DNA of 64,000 bases from positions 1,715,501 through 1,779,500 of the forward strand of contig NZ_CP113088.1 of assembly GCF_026625145.1 (NCBI RefSeq), written 5' to 3'. This document shows, in pieces, positions 1 through 10,033 of the stretch; the first letter of the stretch is position 1; each line of letters starts with the position of its first letter. Source of the DNA: Lacinutrix neustonica. Lineage in GTDB: Bacteria > Bacteroidota > Bacteroidia > Flavobacteriales > Flavobacteriaceae. Both the position numbers and the translations under genes were made by a program. Under the pieces are notes generated by a model that made no database searches, was not told where the DNA came from, and was given only the letters and a program-made list of their open reading frames with translations.

Positions 1-1374
1 ACGCTCACTTTCACGCTGTAGCATTTTGTCCAAATAGTTTTTTCCGGAGGTAGACAAGCCTCTTAATTCGTCTAACTCCTCAGAGAAACCAACCGCAATG
101 GTATTTCCTTTTAAAACATTAACTGGGGCTTCTTCATTTAAGGTTGTCTTTATTTTTTCACGTAATATATCGCAACTCTGCAGCGTATCACCAATGATTT
201 TTAGCGATTCGTTATCACAATTAGTTGCTAACGTTTTTATTGGAACAATGGCTTCTAATGAGTTTTTAAGCTGAATGACTTCTCTAGGACAAACCTTCCC
301 TGTTGCTACCTTAGAAATCAAACGCTCTATATCGCCAATAGACTTGATGTGACTCTGTATTTTCGCGTGTATTGTTTTCTCTTCTTTTAAGAAAGACACC
401 ACTTCATGACGTTGTTTTATTTTTTCAACATTTTTTAACGGAAGCGCCAACCAACGTTTTAATAAGCGGCCGCCCATTGGCGAAATGGTTTTATCAATAA
501 CATTTAGTAGTGTGACTGCATTATTATTTGTCGAATTGTAAAGCTCAAGGTTTCTTATGGTAAAACGGTCCATCCACACATATGCATCTTCAGCAATTCT
601 TGAAATGGATGTGATGTGTTCTAATTTTTTGTGTTGTGTTTCGCCTAAATAGTGCAAAATAGATCCCGAAGCAATAATGCCTTCGTTTAAGTCTTCGACT
701 CCAAAGCCTTTAAGCGATTTTGTGTTGAAATGTTTTAGTAAGGTTTCATTCGCATAATCTGTATGATAGACCCACTCTTCTAGATTAAAGGTGTGGAAAT
801 CTTTACCAAAGCATTCATTAAACTTAAGGCGTTTCTGTTTTGAAACTAAAATTTCGCTTGGACTAAAATTTTGAAGAAGCTTATCTATGTATTCTTGATT
901 TCCTTGTGAGGTTAAAAACTCGCCGGTAGAAATATCCGGAAAAGCAACACCTATCGTGTTTTTTCCAAAATATACCGAACATAAAAAATTATTAGATTTA
1001 GATTGCAACACCTCATCATTTAGTGCTACTCCAGGCGTAACCAACTCTGTTACGCCTCGTTTTACAATATTTTTTGTTAGTTTAGGATCTTCTAATTGAT
1101 CACAAATGGCCACACGCTCACCTGCTTTTACTAGTTTAGGCAAATACGTATTTAATGAGTGATGCGGAAAACCTGCCAATTCTGTTTCTGTCTCACTCCC
1201 TGCGCCTCTTTTAGTTAAAATAATCCCTAATATACCAGCAGCTTTTATCGCATCGCTCCCAAAGGTTTCATAAAAATCACCGACACGAAACAATAATAAA
1301 GCGTCAGGATACTTTGCTTTTATAGCATTGTATTGCTTCATTAAAGGTGTTACTTTTTTTGTTTTTGCTGCCAA
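1..1374 (-). CDS. mutS: DNA mismatch repair protein MutS (N-terminal part, cut by window edge)
   Basis: This is the sensor of post-replicative mismatch repair; it binds mispaired DNA and recruits MutL. The 458 visible codons give the mismatch-binding domain with the family hallmarks VGDFYETFG (near residue 31), AGFPHHSLNTYLPKLVKAG and QLEDP, followed by the connector and the start of the lever/core domain (MGGRLLKRWL). The Walker ATPase half lies beyond the left edge. The start is a TTG codon at 1372-1374, chosen because family members begin with a short Lys-rich leader followed by VTPLMKQYN; the only later ATG would remove that leader. The frame is intact over its whole visible length. It is divergent from the RNA methyltransferase gene at 1532. 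Confidence 0.96.
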   Translation of the reverse strand, partial: MAAKTKKVTPLMKQYNAIKAKYPDALLLFRVGDFYETFGSDAIKAAGILGIILTKRGAGSETETELAGFPHHSLNTYLPKLVKAGERVAICDQLEDPKLTKNIVKRGVTELVTPGVALNDEVLQSKSNNFLCSVYFGKNTIGVAFPDISTGEFLTSQGNQEYIDKLLQNFSPSEILVSKQKRLKFNECFGKDFHTFNLEEWVYHTDYANETLLKHFNTKSLKGFGVEDLNEGIIASGSILHYLGETQHKKLEHITSISRIAEDAYVWMDRFTIRNLELYNSTNNNAVTLLNVIDKTISPMGGRLLKRWLALPLKNVEKIKQRHEVVSFLKEEKTIHAKIQSHIKSIGDIERLISKVATGKVCPREVIQLKNSLEAIVPIKTLATNCDNESLKIIGDTLQSCDILREKIKTTLNEEAPVNVLKGNTIAVGFSEELDELRGLSTSGKNYLDKMLQRESER

Positions 1375-1531
1375 AGAAATTTTGTTTTAAGTAAGTTTGC
1401 AAGGTAATTAAATATTGATTTTTTTTGAAGTCAATTGTAACGAAGTTATTGATAATTATTCACAAGCGATGTGTCTTTCAAAGTAAATGATTGCTACGTT
1501 GAAAACGCCTCGCTAAGACGAGATTTCTTTT

Positions 1532-2068
1532 ATGCGCAAACTAAAAAATAACGAATTAGACCGATTAACGGTTAGCGATTTTAAAGACGCCAAAAAAACA
1601 CCAATAATTATCATTTTAGATAATATTCGTAGCTTAAACAATATCGGTTCTGTATTTAGAACCAGCGATGCCTTTTTAATTAAAAAAGTATATTTGTGCG
1701 GCATTACTGCTAAACCACCTCATAAAGATATTCATAAAACAGCTTTGGGCAGTACAGATACCGTCGCTTGGGAATATATTGAAAACACTCTTGAATTGGT
1801 GGAAAAATTAAAAGTGCAAGGCATAACCGTATGTTCCATTGAACAGGCTGAAAAAGCGACCATGCTCCATGCGTTTATTCCAGAAAAAGAGAACACCTAT
1901 GCACTGGTGTTTGGCAACGAAGTAAAAGGGGTGTCACAAGCCGTTGTCAATGCGAGCGACGTTGTTATTGAAATCCCACAATTTGGCACCAAACACTCTT
2001 TAAATATTTCAGTTAGCTGTGGTGTGGTGGTTTGGGATTTGTTTAGTAAGATGAAAAAATTTCTTTAA
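1532..2068 (+). CDS. TrmH/SpoU-family RNA 2'-O-methyltransferase
   Basis: It is a 178-residue SPOUT-class methyltransferase, which transfers a methyl group from S-adenosylmethionine to a ribose 2'-OH in tRNA or rRNA. All three SpoU motifs are visible: motif 1 around residues 30-47 (NNIGSVFRTSDAF), motif 2 around 126-134 (VFGNEVKGV) and motif 3 around 147-165 (IPQFGTKHSLNISVS), which form the trefoil-knot cofactor site. It lacks an N-terminal substrate-binding extension, like short flavobacterial relatives. The RNA target cannot be told from the sequence. It is convergent with the next gene and overlaps its 3' end by 26 bases. Confidence 0.93.
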   Translation: MRKLKNNELDRLTVSDFKDAKKTPIIIILDNIRSLNNIGSVFRTSDAFLIKKVYLCGITAKPPHKDIHKTALGSTDTVAWEYIENTLELVEKLKVQGITVCSIEQAEKATMLHAFIPEKENTYALVFGNEVKGVSQAVVNASDVVIEIPQFGTKHSLNISVSCGVVVWDLFSKMKKFL

Positions 2069-4389
2069 TTATTAAGTCACTTATTAATAAACCATTATTT
2101 GTAAATCCCTGAATTGAAAATTGTAATTGTTTCATTTTTTCATTTTTTTTAACCTTAAAAACAACTTCTCCAACAGCATTAGTTTGTAAATTTGGTTTCC
2201 AATCTATTTCTGTATGATTCTTTGAAGTATTGAATTCATTTATTGGAGAATAGTATTTCTTTGTTCTACTATAGCCTTCTTGAAATATGAAATCTATGAA
2301 TTCCTCTTCAATTCCTTTTTTATAATTGCCAGTTGTGAATACCTGATAAATTCGGTAGTTTCTAAACGGCTGGTATGCTATTTCTTCAATGAAATCCATT
2401 TTTATTGACAAAGCCGAAGTTATCCTCTCACTAACAACCCGTTCCCCATCTATAAACAAAGACACCTCTTTAAGACCAGCGACCAGATATGTTTCTAACC
2501 CCTTCCAGTCTTTCACAAAAACACCTTCGTTATTTTTTAAAAAAACACCTAAATCATCATGGCTATCACTATACTTTGTTGGAATATCTAATTTGGAATA
2601 AGCTCCAATATCTAAAACTAAATCTCTATATTTATTATAAAATTCCTTATCCTTTAAATACTGCTTGCTTCTTTTTTTCCTTTCAATTTTACCTCTCCTA
2701 ATTCTGTGATATTAGAAACGTTTAACCCTCTATAATTATCTTCTGCTAATAATTCAATCTTTTTATCTTCTGATTTAATAAAATCACTATGAAATTTTCT
2801 AGATAAGACGTTCTTTCTTTTCACAACCGTATCAAAATAAATGTTTCTTGGCTTAATAGCTTTATTTCCGTTTTCACCCCCTAAGAACGCTACTTTAATT
2901 GAATCTCCTTCGTAAATAAGTAATTTTTTAAAACTAAATTTTGTGTCATTTTTTAAAAACGTCTCTACAATTAATTGGTTCTTTTTTGATATCAGCGCTA
3001 AACGATTTGACATAACAGGACTGACTCTTCCTTCCAAATTAAATCCCAATTCGAAATTATATTTATAATCCGGATTTAATTGCTTCAAATACTCTTCTGT
3101 TGAATACTGAGTCCAACCTTGTGTTAATAACAATAAATCCAGATCCTCATTGGCCGTTTTATTGGTACTATTAAAATAATATTGCGGGTTCTCCACATAT
3201 CCTTTTACATATGGAGTTAGCAAAAAGGCACTTTCTATAGTATTAATTTGATTATAACCTGCTGTTTCAGAAAATACAGAAACACTCAAATTTGCTTTTT
3301 CACCGATTTTATTTAAACTTAATTTATAAACCAACGAGTCTTTTTGCGTTTTAAGTTCTGAGCATGTTATTTTTAATTTTTCATCTTCTTTATAATTGAA
3401 AAACTTGCGTTCTAAAACTGGTTGCTTATTTTTAAACACTGTAACTGAGTTTACACCATTAAATAAGCCTTCCTTTTGTAATTCTAATTTCAATTTCATC
3501 GTATCTTTTAGACTAATCTCAGTATAGCCCGATAATTTATTTTTTTGATGAAATAAAAGGGTGTAGTTATTCTCTGTATTATTTATTGAATATGAATTCG
3601 TTTGGAGCTCTATACTAAGAACATCTTTTCGTTCTTGAGAATTAATGACCTTTAAAACTAATCCTAAACGCTTTGCTTTTTGTAATTTGACCCTATATGT
3701 AGTATCATTTATATCAAATATAGCCTCATACCTTTCTGATGCTTTATAATAAAATGAACATTTACTCATGCCTAAGTATTCATTTTTAAAACTAACAACC
3801 TCTGCATTTTTAGAATCTACTATTTTACCCTTAAAGTCAAAGCCTTTTCCATTTATTAAAGCTTTTATACCAATTATATTATTCGTGTTTTCTAACAAAT
3901 ACCCTCCTTCGGAAATAGCTGAACGTCGTATATTGGATTACTTTTTTGAGTTTCATGATTTAAATCTCCAACAATTTCCAACTTATGTATATACTTATTT
4001 TGTGCTCCAAAATTTTGCATGTAATTAGTAAACGCCTGTATATAATAACTCCCTTGAAGCAAATCTCCTTTTAATTCAAACTGACCGCTTCCCAACCCAT
4101 TAAGTATAAGAATATTTTTACTGTCTACAAGTTCTCCAGATTGAGTAAATAGATTTACATATAGTATTGTTGTTTTTACTGATGGCTTATTATTATTTTC
4201 AGAAACATAGGCTTTAAACCAAATCACATCATCGCTATGATAAATAGTTTTATTGGTATGAATAAAAACCTTTTCAAAAAGCAGTTGGTCTTTTTGTAAA
4301 GAGGAAATAATAGAATCTATGGTTTGAGCCTGAGAAAAAACAGAGTCTATTGATATAAATGCTATAATCAGACAGTACAGATACTTCAT
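2043..4389 (-). CDS. Large secreted MG2-like surface protein, two frame shifts
   Basis: It is a 782-residue protein after repair, with a signal peptide (residues 1-19, ending FSQA) and an early macroglobulin-like MG2 segment (FIHTNKTIYHSDDVIWFKAYV, described here by its first residues near 40). This resembles the Bacteroidota family annotated as carboxypeptidase-regulatory or TonB-plug-like proteins of the outer membrane or periplasm; function is unknown. The frame is broken twice. At 3908-3913 the coding strand reads TTTCCGAAGG where FPEGG needs CCNGAA, a one-base loss at a CCAGA site. At 2672-2678 there is a run of seven T where eight are needed. Restoring both bases gives 783 codons without a stop. 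It could alternatively be read as three fragments of a pseudogene, but the family match runs across both junctions. Confidence 0.75.
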
Positions 4390-4473
4390 AGAAAACTTAA
4401 TTACTAATACGTTTTTAATATTGTATTTAAAATATTAAAACAAACGATTGATTAAACGGTATTTAGGAAAAAA

Positions 4474-5625
4474 CTATTCGCAAATAACATCCAAGATAAA
4501 TAAATAATCTTTCCTACTTTTAATAAAATCAAGATTTGAGATGTCGATGATTTTAATATTCAATTCGGTTTGATTTTTTAAGAATTCCAAGTAACCCGAA
4601 TTGATTTTTTCTAAATAAGCGTTATCAATCTTCTGCTCATATTTTCTGCCACGTTTTTTAATGTTTTCCTGAAGTCTTTCCGTATTTTGATAGAGATACA
4701 CGTATAATTCCGGTTTAGCGATATCCTTATACATTAAATAAAATAGTTTCCTATACAACCTAAATTCATCTTCTTGAAGCGTGATTTTTGAAAATATGAG
4801 TGACTTGTAGATATCATAATCACTTACAATGAAATCCTTAAACAAGTCCAGTTGTGATAAATCATCACTAATTTGTTGATAACGATCGGCTAAAAAAGAC
4901 ATTTCTAAAGTAAAGGCATACCGCGAGGCATCTTCGTAGAATTTGGGAAGAAAAGGATTGTCTGCAAAGCGCTCTAAAATGAGTTTCGCATTATAATCTG
5001 AGGAAATTTTATTAGCTAAACTTGTTTTCCCCGCACCAATATTACCTTCGATAGCGATATAGTTGTATTTTGAAAAGTCATGCCGTTTACTCGGGTTCTT
5101 TAACCAAATATTTACAGGTTCTAACTGACTGTTATCTTCACAAACCTCCAGTAATTCAGTAATGGTTTTATTAAAATTTGGATGTATTAATTTTGGAGCG
5201 ATTGTACACAAGGGCTCTAAAACGAATTTCCGTTTGTGCAATTCGGGATGTGGGACTTGTAGGGACTTAGTCGCTATAATGTCTCCTCCCTCTTGAGACG
5301 TTATTAATAAAATATCCAAATCTATAACACGAGATTGATAGCCTTCACTTTTAGTTCTCACACGTCCTAAACGGGTTTCAATAGCCAATAATTCATTTAA
5401 AACTTTAGAAGGTTTTAAATCGCTTTCCAAAAGCAAACACGCGTTATAAAAGTCTTCGGCTTTGTCCTCAACATGAAACCCGTAAGGCGGTGTTTTATAA
5501 ACTCTTGAAATTAATCGCACACAGCCCACACGACAATAAATCGCATCAACAGCGGCCTGTAAATTGTTTAATTTATCACCTGTATTACTACCGAGTGCTA
5601 CGTAAAAATTTTGTGATTGTGACAT
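4474..5625 (-). CDS. folK: FolK fused to a deoxynucleoside kinase
   Basis: It is a 383-residue fusion of two enzymes. Residues 1-165 are 6-hydroxymethyl-7,8-dihydropterin pyrophosphokinase of folate synthesis (ALGSNTGDK at the start, then RVIDLDILL and VPHPELHKR). Residues 180-383 are a deoxynucleoside kinase with a P-loop (EGNIGAGKTSLANKI), the DR..QI region after ADRY, and the arginine-rich lid (RGRKYEQ). It thus joins folate synthesis with dNTP salvage; thyA and a DHFR lie elsewhere in this window. The arrangement is known in Flavobacteriaceae. The start was taken as the ATG at 5623-5625 (MSQSQ) rather than one four codons upstream because it sits directly before the FolK core. The frame is intact. 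Confidence 0.93.
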   Translation of the reverse strand: MSQSQNFYVALGSNTGDKLNNLQAAVDAIYCRVGCVRLISRVYKTPPYGFHVEDKAEDFYNACLLLESDLKPSKVLNELLAIETRLGRVRTKSEGYQSRVIDLDILLITSQEGGDIIATKSLQVPHPELHKRKFVLEPLCTIAPKLIHPNFNKTITELLEVCEDNSQLEPVNIWLKNPSKRHDFSKYNYIAIEGNIGAGKTSLANKISSDYNAKLILERFADNPFLPKFYEDASRYAFTLEMSFLADRYQQISDDLSQLDLFKDFIVSDYDIYKSLIFSKITLQEDEFRLYRKLFYLMYKDIAKPELYVYLYQNTERLQENIKKRGRKYEQKIDNAYLEKINSGYLEFLKNQTELNIKIIDISNLDFIKSRKDYLFILDVICE

Positions 5626-5775
5626 AAGAGAAAGCAAAATAACTAAAAGTAAATGGTTTCTTTTATCTTTACTTAAACTATTTATTAACGAATTTTATTC
5701 CTCAATTATTGACCTCTTGTTTGAAAAGACATTAGTACCACTGCATGTGAAAAAATAAAACAGAACCAAAGTTAT

Positions 5776-5991
5776 ATGCCTACAAAAAAACAACCTACTA
5801 CCACAAAGCGTTTGCCTTTTCTTAGGTGCTTTATTCATACCCCGTGGGAGACTTTTAATGGTTTATTAGTAAACGGGTCTCATTTTAAAATCAATATCGT
5901 CGCCTTAAACAGCCCTTCCTTTATACATGATGTTTATTTATTTATGATGCATTTTAACCTTAAGGTTAACGAAGCGCTAGATTTATTGTAA
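5776..5991 (+). CDS. Small hypothetical ORF, possibly not a gene
   Basis: This open frame of 71 codons lies in the 510-base gap between folK-dNK and the AsmA-like gene. I do not recognise it. It has a basic N-terminus (KKQ, TTTKRLPF), no signal peptide, no membrane segment and no motif. Its base composition does not differ from the surroundings and no promoter-like element is obvious upstream. The rest of the gap holds nothing I can name. It may be a chance frame. Confidence 0.22.
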   Translation: MPTKKQPTTTKRLPFLRCFIHTPWETFNGLLVNGSHFKINIVALNSPSFIHDVYLFMMHFNLKVNEALDLL

Positions 5992-6148
5992 ATTTATCAC
6001 AAAACATAGTTGGCTTCTAACTTTTTTTAACAATTTTGTATATCTTAAAAGTTGGAATTTAAAACTAAAATTCTCAGCATCAATAATCAAATGACACTGA
6101 AATAATGGTAAAATTCCTCCCTTGTGGAAATAAAAAAATCACCAATCA

Positions 6149-8837
6149 ATGAAGAAAATTCTTAAAATAACAGGCATCACATTACTCATTCTTATTGTGC
6201 TCTTATTAGTAGCCCCTTTTATTTTCCAGTCGCAGATAAAAGATATGGTTCGTAATTTTATCAATGACAATGTTAATGCACAAGTTGAATTTGCAGATGT
6301 AAGCTTAAGCTTCATCAGTAGTTTTCCGCAAGCCCATGTTACTGTCGCCGAACTAAAAATCACAAATCTAGAACCATTCAAAGAAGAAACACTGGCGAGT
6401 GTTAAATCTTTTTCGTTTGACATGTCGGTAAAAGAGTTATTCAAAAAAGCCAGTGAAGGCCCTGTCATAGTTAACAGTATTGCCATTAATGAAGCCTTAG
6501 TCACCTTAAAAACAAACAAATTTGGGGACACCAACTGGGCTATTGCCAAGCCAAATAAAAATGCAGAAGACAGCACTTCTAATACTGAGGTGTTCGCACT
6601 TGACATTAAAGATTATGCCATAAATAATAGTGCATTAACCTATTTAGATGAGGAGAATAACACCAAAGTTTATATCACTGAATTAAATCATACAGGAAAA
6701 GGGGTCTTCTCTGAAACCGTTTCAGAATTAGTCACTAAAAGTAATGCTAACATTACATTAAGCGTTGATGATGTTGAATATCTAAGTAATAATAAAATAA
6801 AATTAGAGGCTTTAATTGATTTAGATTTAGAACAAAACAAGTATACGTTCAGGGAGAATAAAGGGTTTGTAAACAACCTTCCTTTAGAGTTTAATGGCTA
6901 TGTACAAAATGTTGAAGCAGGTCAAAAAATGGATATCTCCTTTGAGAATCCCGGTTCAGATTTTAAAGATTTTCTTGCCGTGATTCCGAGAGACTTACTC
7001 TAAAAACATTAGTGACGTTCAGACGTCAGGCAACTTTAAAGTTAATGGCACTATTAAAGGTTTAATTTCAGATGAAACCATTCCTACACTGGACATTAAT
7101 GTGGTATCAAATAACGCCTCATTTAAATATCCAGATTTACCAAAAAGCGTTAATAACATAAGCATTAATGCCTCCGTTAAAAATACCACGGGAAAAACAG
7201 AGGATACTTTTTTAGATATTAAGACTTTAAATTTTAAGATTGATGAAGACGTCTTTAAGTCCAGCGCTACAATAAAAAATATCACGGGTAATCCCGCAGT
7301 AAATGCAACTATTGATGGCGTTTTAAATTTAGCAAATCTTTCAAAAGCATACCCCATAGAGCTGGACCACCCTTTAAACGGTGTTTTAAAAGCTAAGATA
7401 AATACCGATTTCGACATGAATGCCATTGAAACCAATGCCTACGAGCGCATAAAAAACAATGGAAACATTAGTTTAACTGGTTTTGAATATACTTCAACAG
7501 ATATTGTTAATCCAATTAAAATATCTCAAGCCAATATTAGTTTTGATCCCCGTATGGTAAGACTTGAGAATTTTAAAGCGACTACAGGAAAAACCGATTT
7601 AGATGCTACAGGAACCATTGACAACTTATTAGGTTTTTTATTAAGCGATAAAAAACTAAAAGGCCTTTTTAGTATGCACTCTAATACGTTTATGGTGAGT
7701 GATTTTATGACTGAAGGTGGTTCTGAAAAACCAATTAACCAAAGTACAGAACCTGCTGATAGACTTAAAATCCCTGCCTTTTTAGATTGTACTATAACTG
7801 CAGATGCCAAGACTGTTGTTTACGACAATTTAACCCTTAAAAATGTAAAAGGGACTTTAGTGATCCAAGATGAAAAAGCCGATTTTAAAAAGGTGACCTC
7901 AAATATATTTGAAGGGAACTTATCACTTAGTGGTATGGTAGACACTAAAACTGAGGTTCCTACTTTTAACATGGATTTAGGCATTGAGAACTTTGATATT
8001 TCACAGTCGTTTAGCAATCTAGATATGTTAAAAGCCATCGCCCCAATAGCAAAAGCGTTACACGGAAAATTAAACAGTGCCATCAGTGTTAGTGGGAATC
8101 TTGGGGATGATTTCACTCCTGTTTTAAAAAGCATCGCAGGTGGTGCTTTAGCAGAGCTATTAACAACGCGAGTCGAACCGAAAAACGCAGAATTATTTGA
8201 GGCGCTATCCAGTAAATTAAATTTTATAGATTTCGATAAATTAGATTTAAAAGATCTTAAAACTGCTTTAAAATTTGAGAATGGCACCGTTCGTATTTCT
8301 CCTTTTAACATAAATTATAAAGACATTGGTATTACTGTTGGTGGCACTCATGGCTTTGACCAAAGCATGGATTATAATCCGGTTTTTAATGTTCCTGCTA
8401 AATACTTAGGGAGTGATGTTAATCGTTTGATTGGAAAAATAAATGACCCTCAGGTTAATGACATCTCTATACCCATCACCGCGAATTTAACGGGTAGTTT
8501 TGATAACCCAAAAGTTTCTACAGATCTTACCACTGGTGTCGAACAATTAACAACACAACTTTTAGAAATTGAAAAACAAAAACTACTTAACACAGGCAAG
8601 GATAAAATTAAAGATCTTTTAGGAGGCCTTTCAGGGAATCAAACGCCTAAAGATTCTACAAAGACTCAAACGAATGCCCCTGTAAAAGACATTATTAAGG
8701 ACGTTATTATGGGTGGCGGGAGTACACCACAAACAAATCCCTCAACAAAAGATTCAACAAAATCAACAGGTGATGCGGTAAAAGACATTATTGGACTTTT
8801 TGGAAAGAAAAAGAAGAAAAAGGATTCCATACATTAA
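6149..8837 (+). CDS. AsmA-family inner-membrane/periplasmic protein, one frame shift
   Basis: It is an 895-residue protein after repair. A single N-terminal membrane anchor (residues 5-26, TLLILIVLLLVAPF) is followed by a long periplasmic repeat-rich region with the AsmA signature near the start (FPQAHVTVAELKI) and an AsmA-like C-terminal domain around residues 560-760. The tail is Lys/Asp-rich with repeated DSTK stretches. AsmA-like proteins are thought to form lipid-conducting bridges between the two membranes; which lipid is moved here is unknown. The frame breaks at 6986-6991 (ATTCCGAGAGAC); removing one G gives IPETYSKNI and an uninterrupted 896 codons. The downstream neighbour is rpsU, which has its own promoter. 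Confidence 0.85.
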
Positions 8838-8871
8838 ATTGAAATAAAAAAATAAAAAAAGTATTTTGCTA

Positions 8872-8902
8872 TTGTAGAAATTAAAACTAAAACGTACATT
8901 TG
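8872..8902 (+). promoter_or_regulatory. Bacteroidota-type promoter of rpsU
   Basis: A TTG (8872-8874) is followed after 20 bases by TACATTTG (8895-8902). This matches the Bacteroidota primary sigma consensus TTG-N19/20-TAnnTTTG and lies about 36 bases before the rpsU start. It is the best-formed promoter in the window. Confidence 0.65.
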
Positions 8903-8937
8903 CAACCTGAATTTTAAGACACACATAATATATAGAT

Positions 8938-9132
8938 ATGTTAAGAATAGAAATTAAAGACGGAGAGAATATAGAAAGAGCATTAAAGCGTTACAAAAGA
9001 AAACACCGTAACATTAAAGTCATGCAAAACTTAAGAGAGAATCAGTTCTTTACTAAGCCTTCTGTAACTCGTAGACGTCAAATTCAAAAAGCGTCTTACA
9101 TCCAAGGATTAAGAGACGCAGAAAACGTATAG
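8938..9132 (+). CDS. rpsU: 30S ribosomal protein S21
   Basis: It is a 64-residue, strongly basic protein of the small ribosomal subunit, near the anti-Shine-Dalgarno end of 16S rRNA. The S21 signature is clear: an N-terminal acidic strand (IEIKDGENIERALKRYKRK) followed by a Lys/Arg helix ending in TRRRQIQKA. The length fits Bacteroidota S21. It is monocistronic, with its own promoter at 8872-8902 and a strong terminator at 9164-9193. In many Bacteroidota rpsU is followed by an integrase and hpf; here it is not. Confidence 0.97.
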   Translation: MLRIEIKDGENIERALKRYKRKHRNIKVMQNLRENQFFTKPSVTRRRQIQKASYIQGLRDAENV

Positions 9133-9163
9133 TAGTTACGTTTCAGCTTTACAATACAGTAAA

Positions 9164-9193
9164 CCTCGCATTTTTAAAATGCGAGGTTTTTTT
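9164..9193. terminator. Rho-independent terminator after rpsU
   Basis: An 11-base inverted repeat (CCTCGCATTTT / AAAATGCGAGG) is followed by seven T. It sits 31 bases after the rpsU stop and just before the convergent DUF2797 stop, so it can serve both strands. Confidence 0.85.
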
Positions 9194-9196
9194 GGT

Positions 9197-9991
9197 TTAC
9201 TCAATATCAATAGACACAACACTTCCTTCATTACCACGTATATTACAAACGGTATTATCTTCAAAAATAAGATACTGTCCTTTGATGCCCTTTAAAACAC
9301 CTTCATAAACTCCTACTTTTTCAAAATTTAAGCTTTTAGGTTTTTCAGGATACTGTAAAACGGGGAACTCTATAGTTGTTTCTGAATTATTTTCTATAAA
9401 ATACTGTTGAGCTTCCTGTGGAATATACTGCTTGAGGGTATTTCTCCATGCCACTAAATTTTCTTCTTCTACATCGTTCTTCAACATTTTACGCCAGTTG
9501 GTTTTATCTGCGACATGCGCTTTCAAAGCGACTTCTGTAATTCCTGCCAAATACCGATTAGGCACTTCTACAATTTCAATAGCTTCGTGTGCCCCTTGGT
9601 CTATCCAGCGTGTTGGTACTTGTGATTTTCTTGTCACCCCTACTTTTACATTACTCGAATTTGCCAGGTAAACAATATGCGGTTGCAACTGTACTTTTTT
9701 TTCATAATCTAAATCACGATCTTCTTTATCTAAATGCGCCGTACTTAATTCTGGTTTCATAATCCAATCTGCAGCCTGAGGAATATCAAAAAAACAGCTT
9801 TTACAGAAGCCTTGTCTATAAATAGGCTTATCTAATTTACAGTTTAAACATTGATGCTTAACAAATTGAAACCTGAGTGTTTTATTTAACAATTGATTCA
9901 TATGAATAAAATCATTTTCAAAAACTAGGTAGTACTGAATGGGTTGCGAAAACTCGGTAGTCATTTTTGTTAAAACGCCTTGGTAAGTCAT
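9197..9991 (-). CDS. DUF2797 zinc-ribbon protein
   Basis: It is a 264-residue protein of the DUF2797 family, whose function is unknown. A four-cysteine zinc-ribbon is visible at C48/C51 and C63/C66 (QCLNC ... FCKSC). It is followed by the conserved stretch around VYLANSSNVKVGVTRKSQVPTRWIDQG (positions about 108-134), which resembles a GIY-YIG-like nuclease core in related families; that comparison is inference. There is no signal peptide, so it is cytoplasmic. It is divergent from the GH3-like gene, sharing a short 42-base gap. The frame is intact. Confidence 0.85.
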   Translation of the reverse strand: MTYQGVLTKMTTEFSQPIQYYLVFENDFIHMNQLLNKTLRFQFVKHQCLNCKLDKPIYRQGFCKSCFFDIPQAADWIMKPELSTAHLDKEDRDLDYEKKVQLQPHIVYLANSSNVKVGVTRKSQVPTRWIDQGAHEAIEIVEVPNRYLAGITEVALKAHVADKTNWRKMLKNDVEEENLVAWRNTLKQYIPQEAQQYFIENNSETTIEFPVLQYPEKPKSLNFEKVGVYEGVLKGIKGQYLIFEDNTVCNIRGNEGSVVSIDIE

Positions 9992-10033
9992 AAAAAAAAG
10001 TGTTATTTTTAAGCTCTAAATATACACCAAAAA

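Noticed and set aside
6986..6991. Programmed ribosomal frameshifting as an explanation for the repeated breaks
   Set aside because: There is no slippery run or downstream structure common to the sites, the shift direction varies, and unrelated housekeeping genes with no history of recoding are hit.
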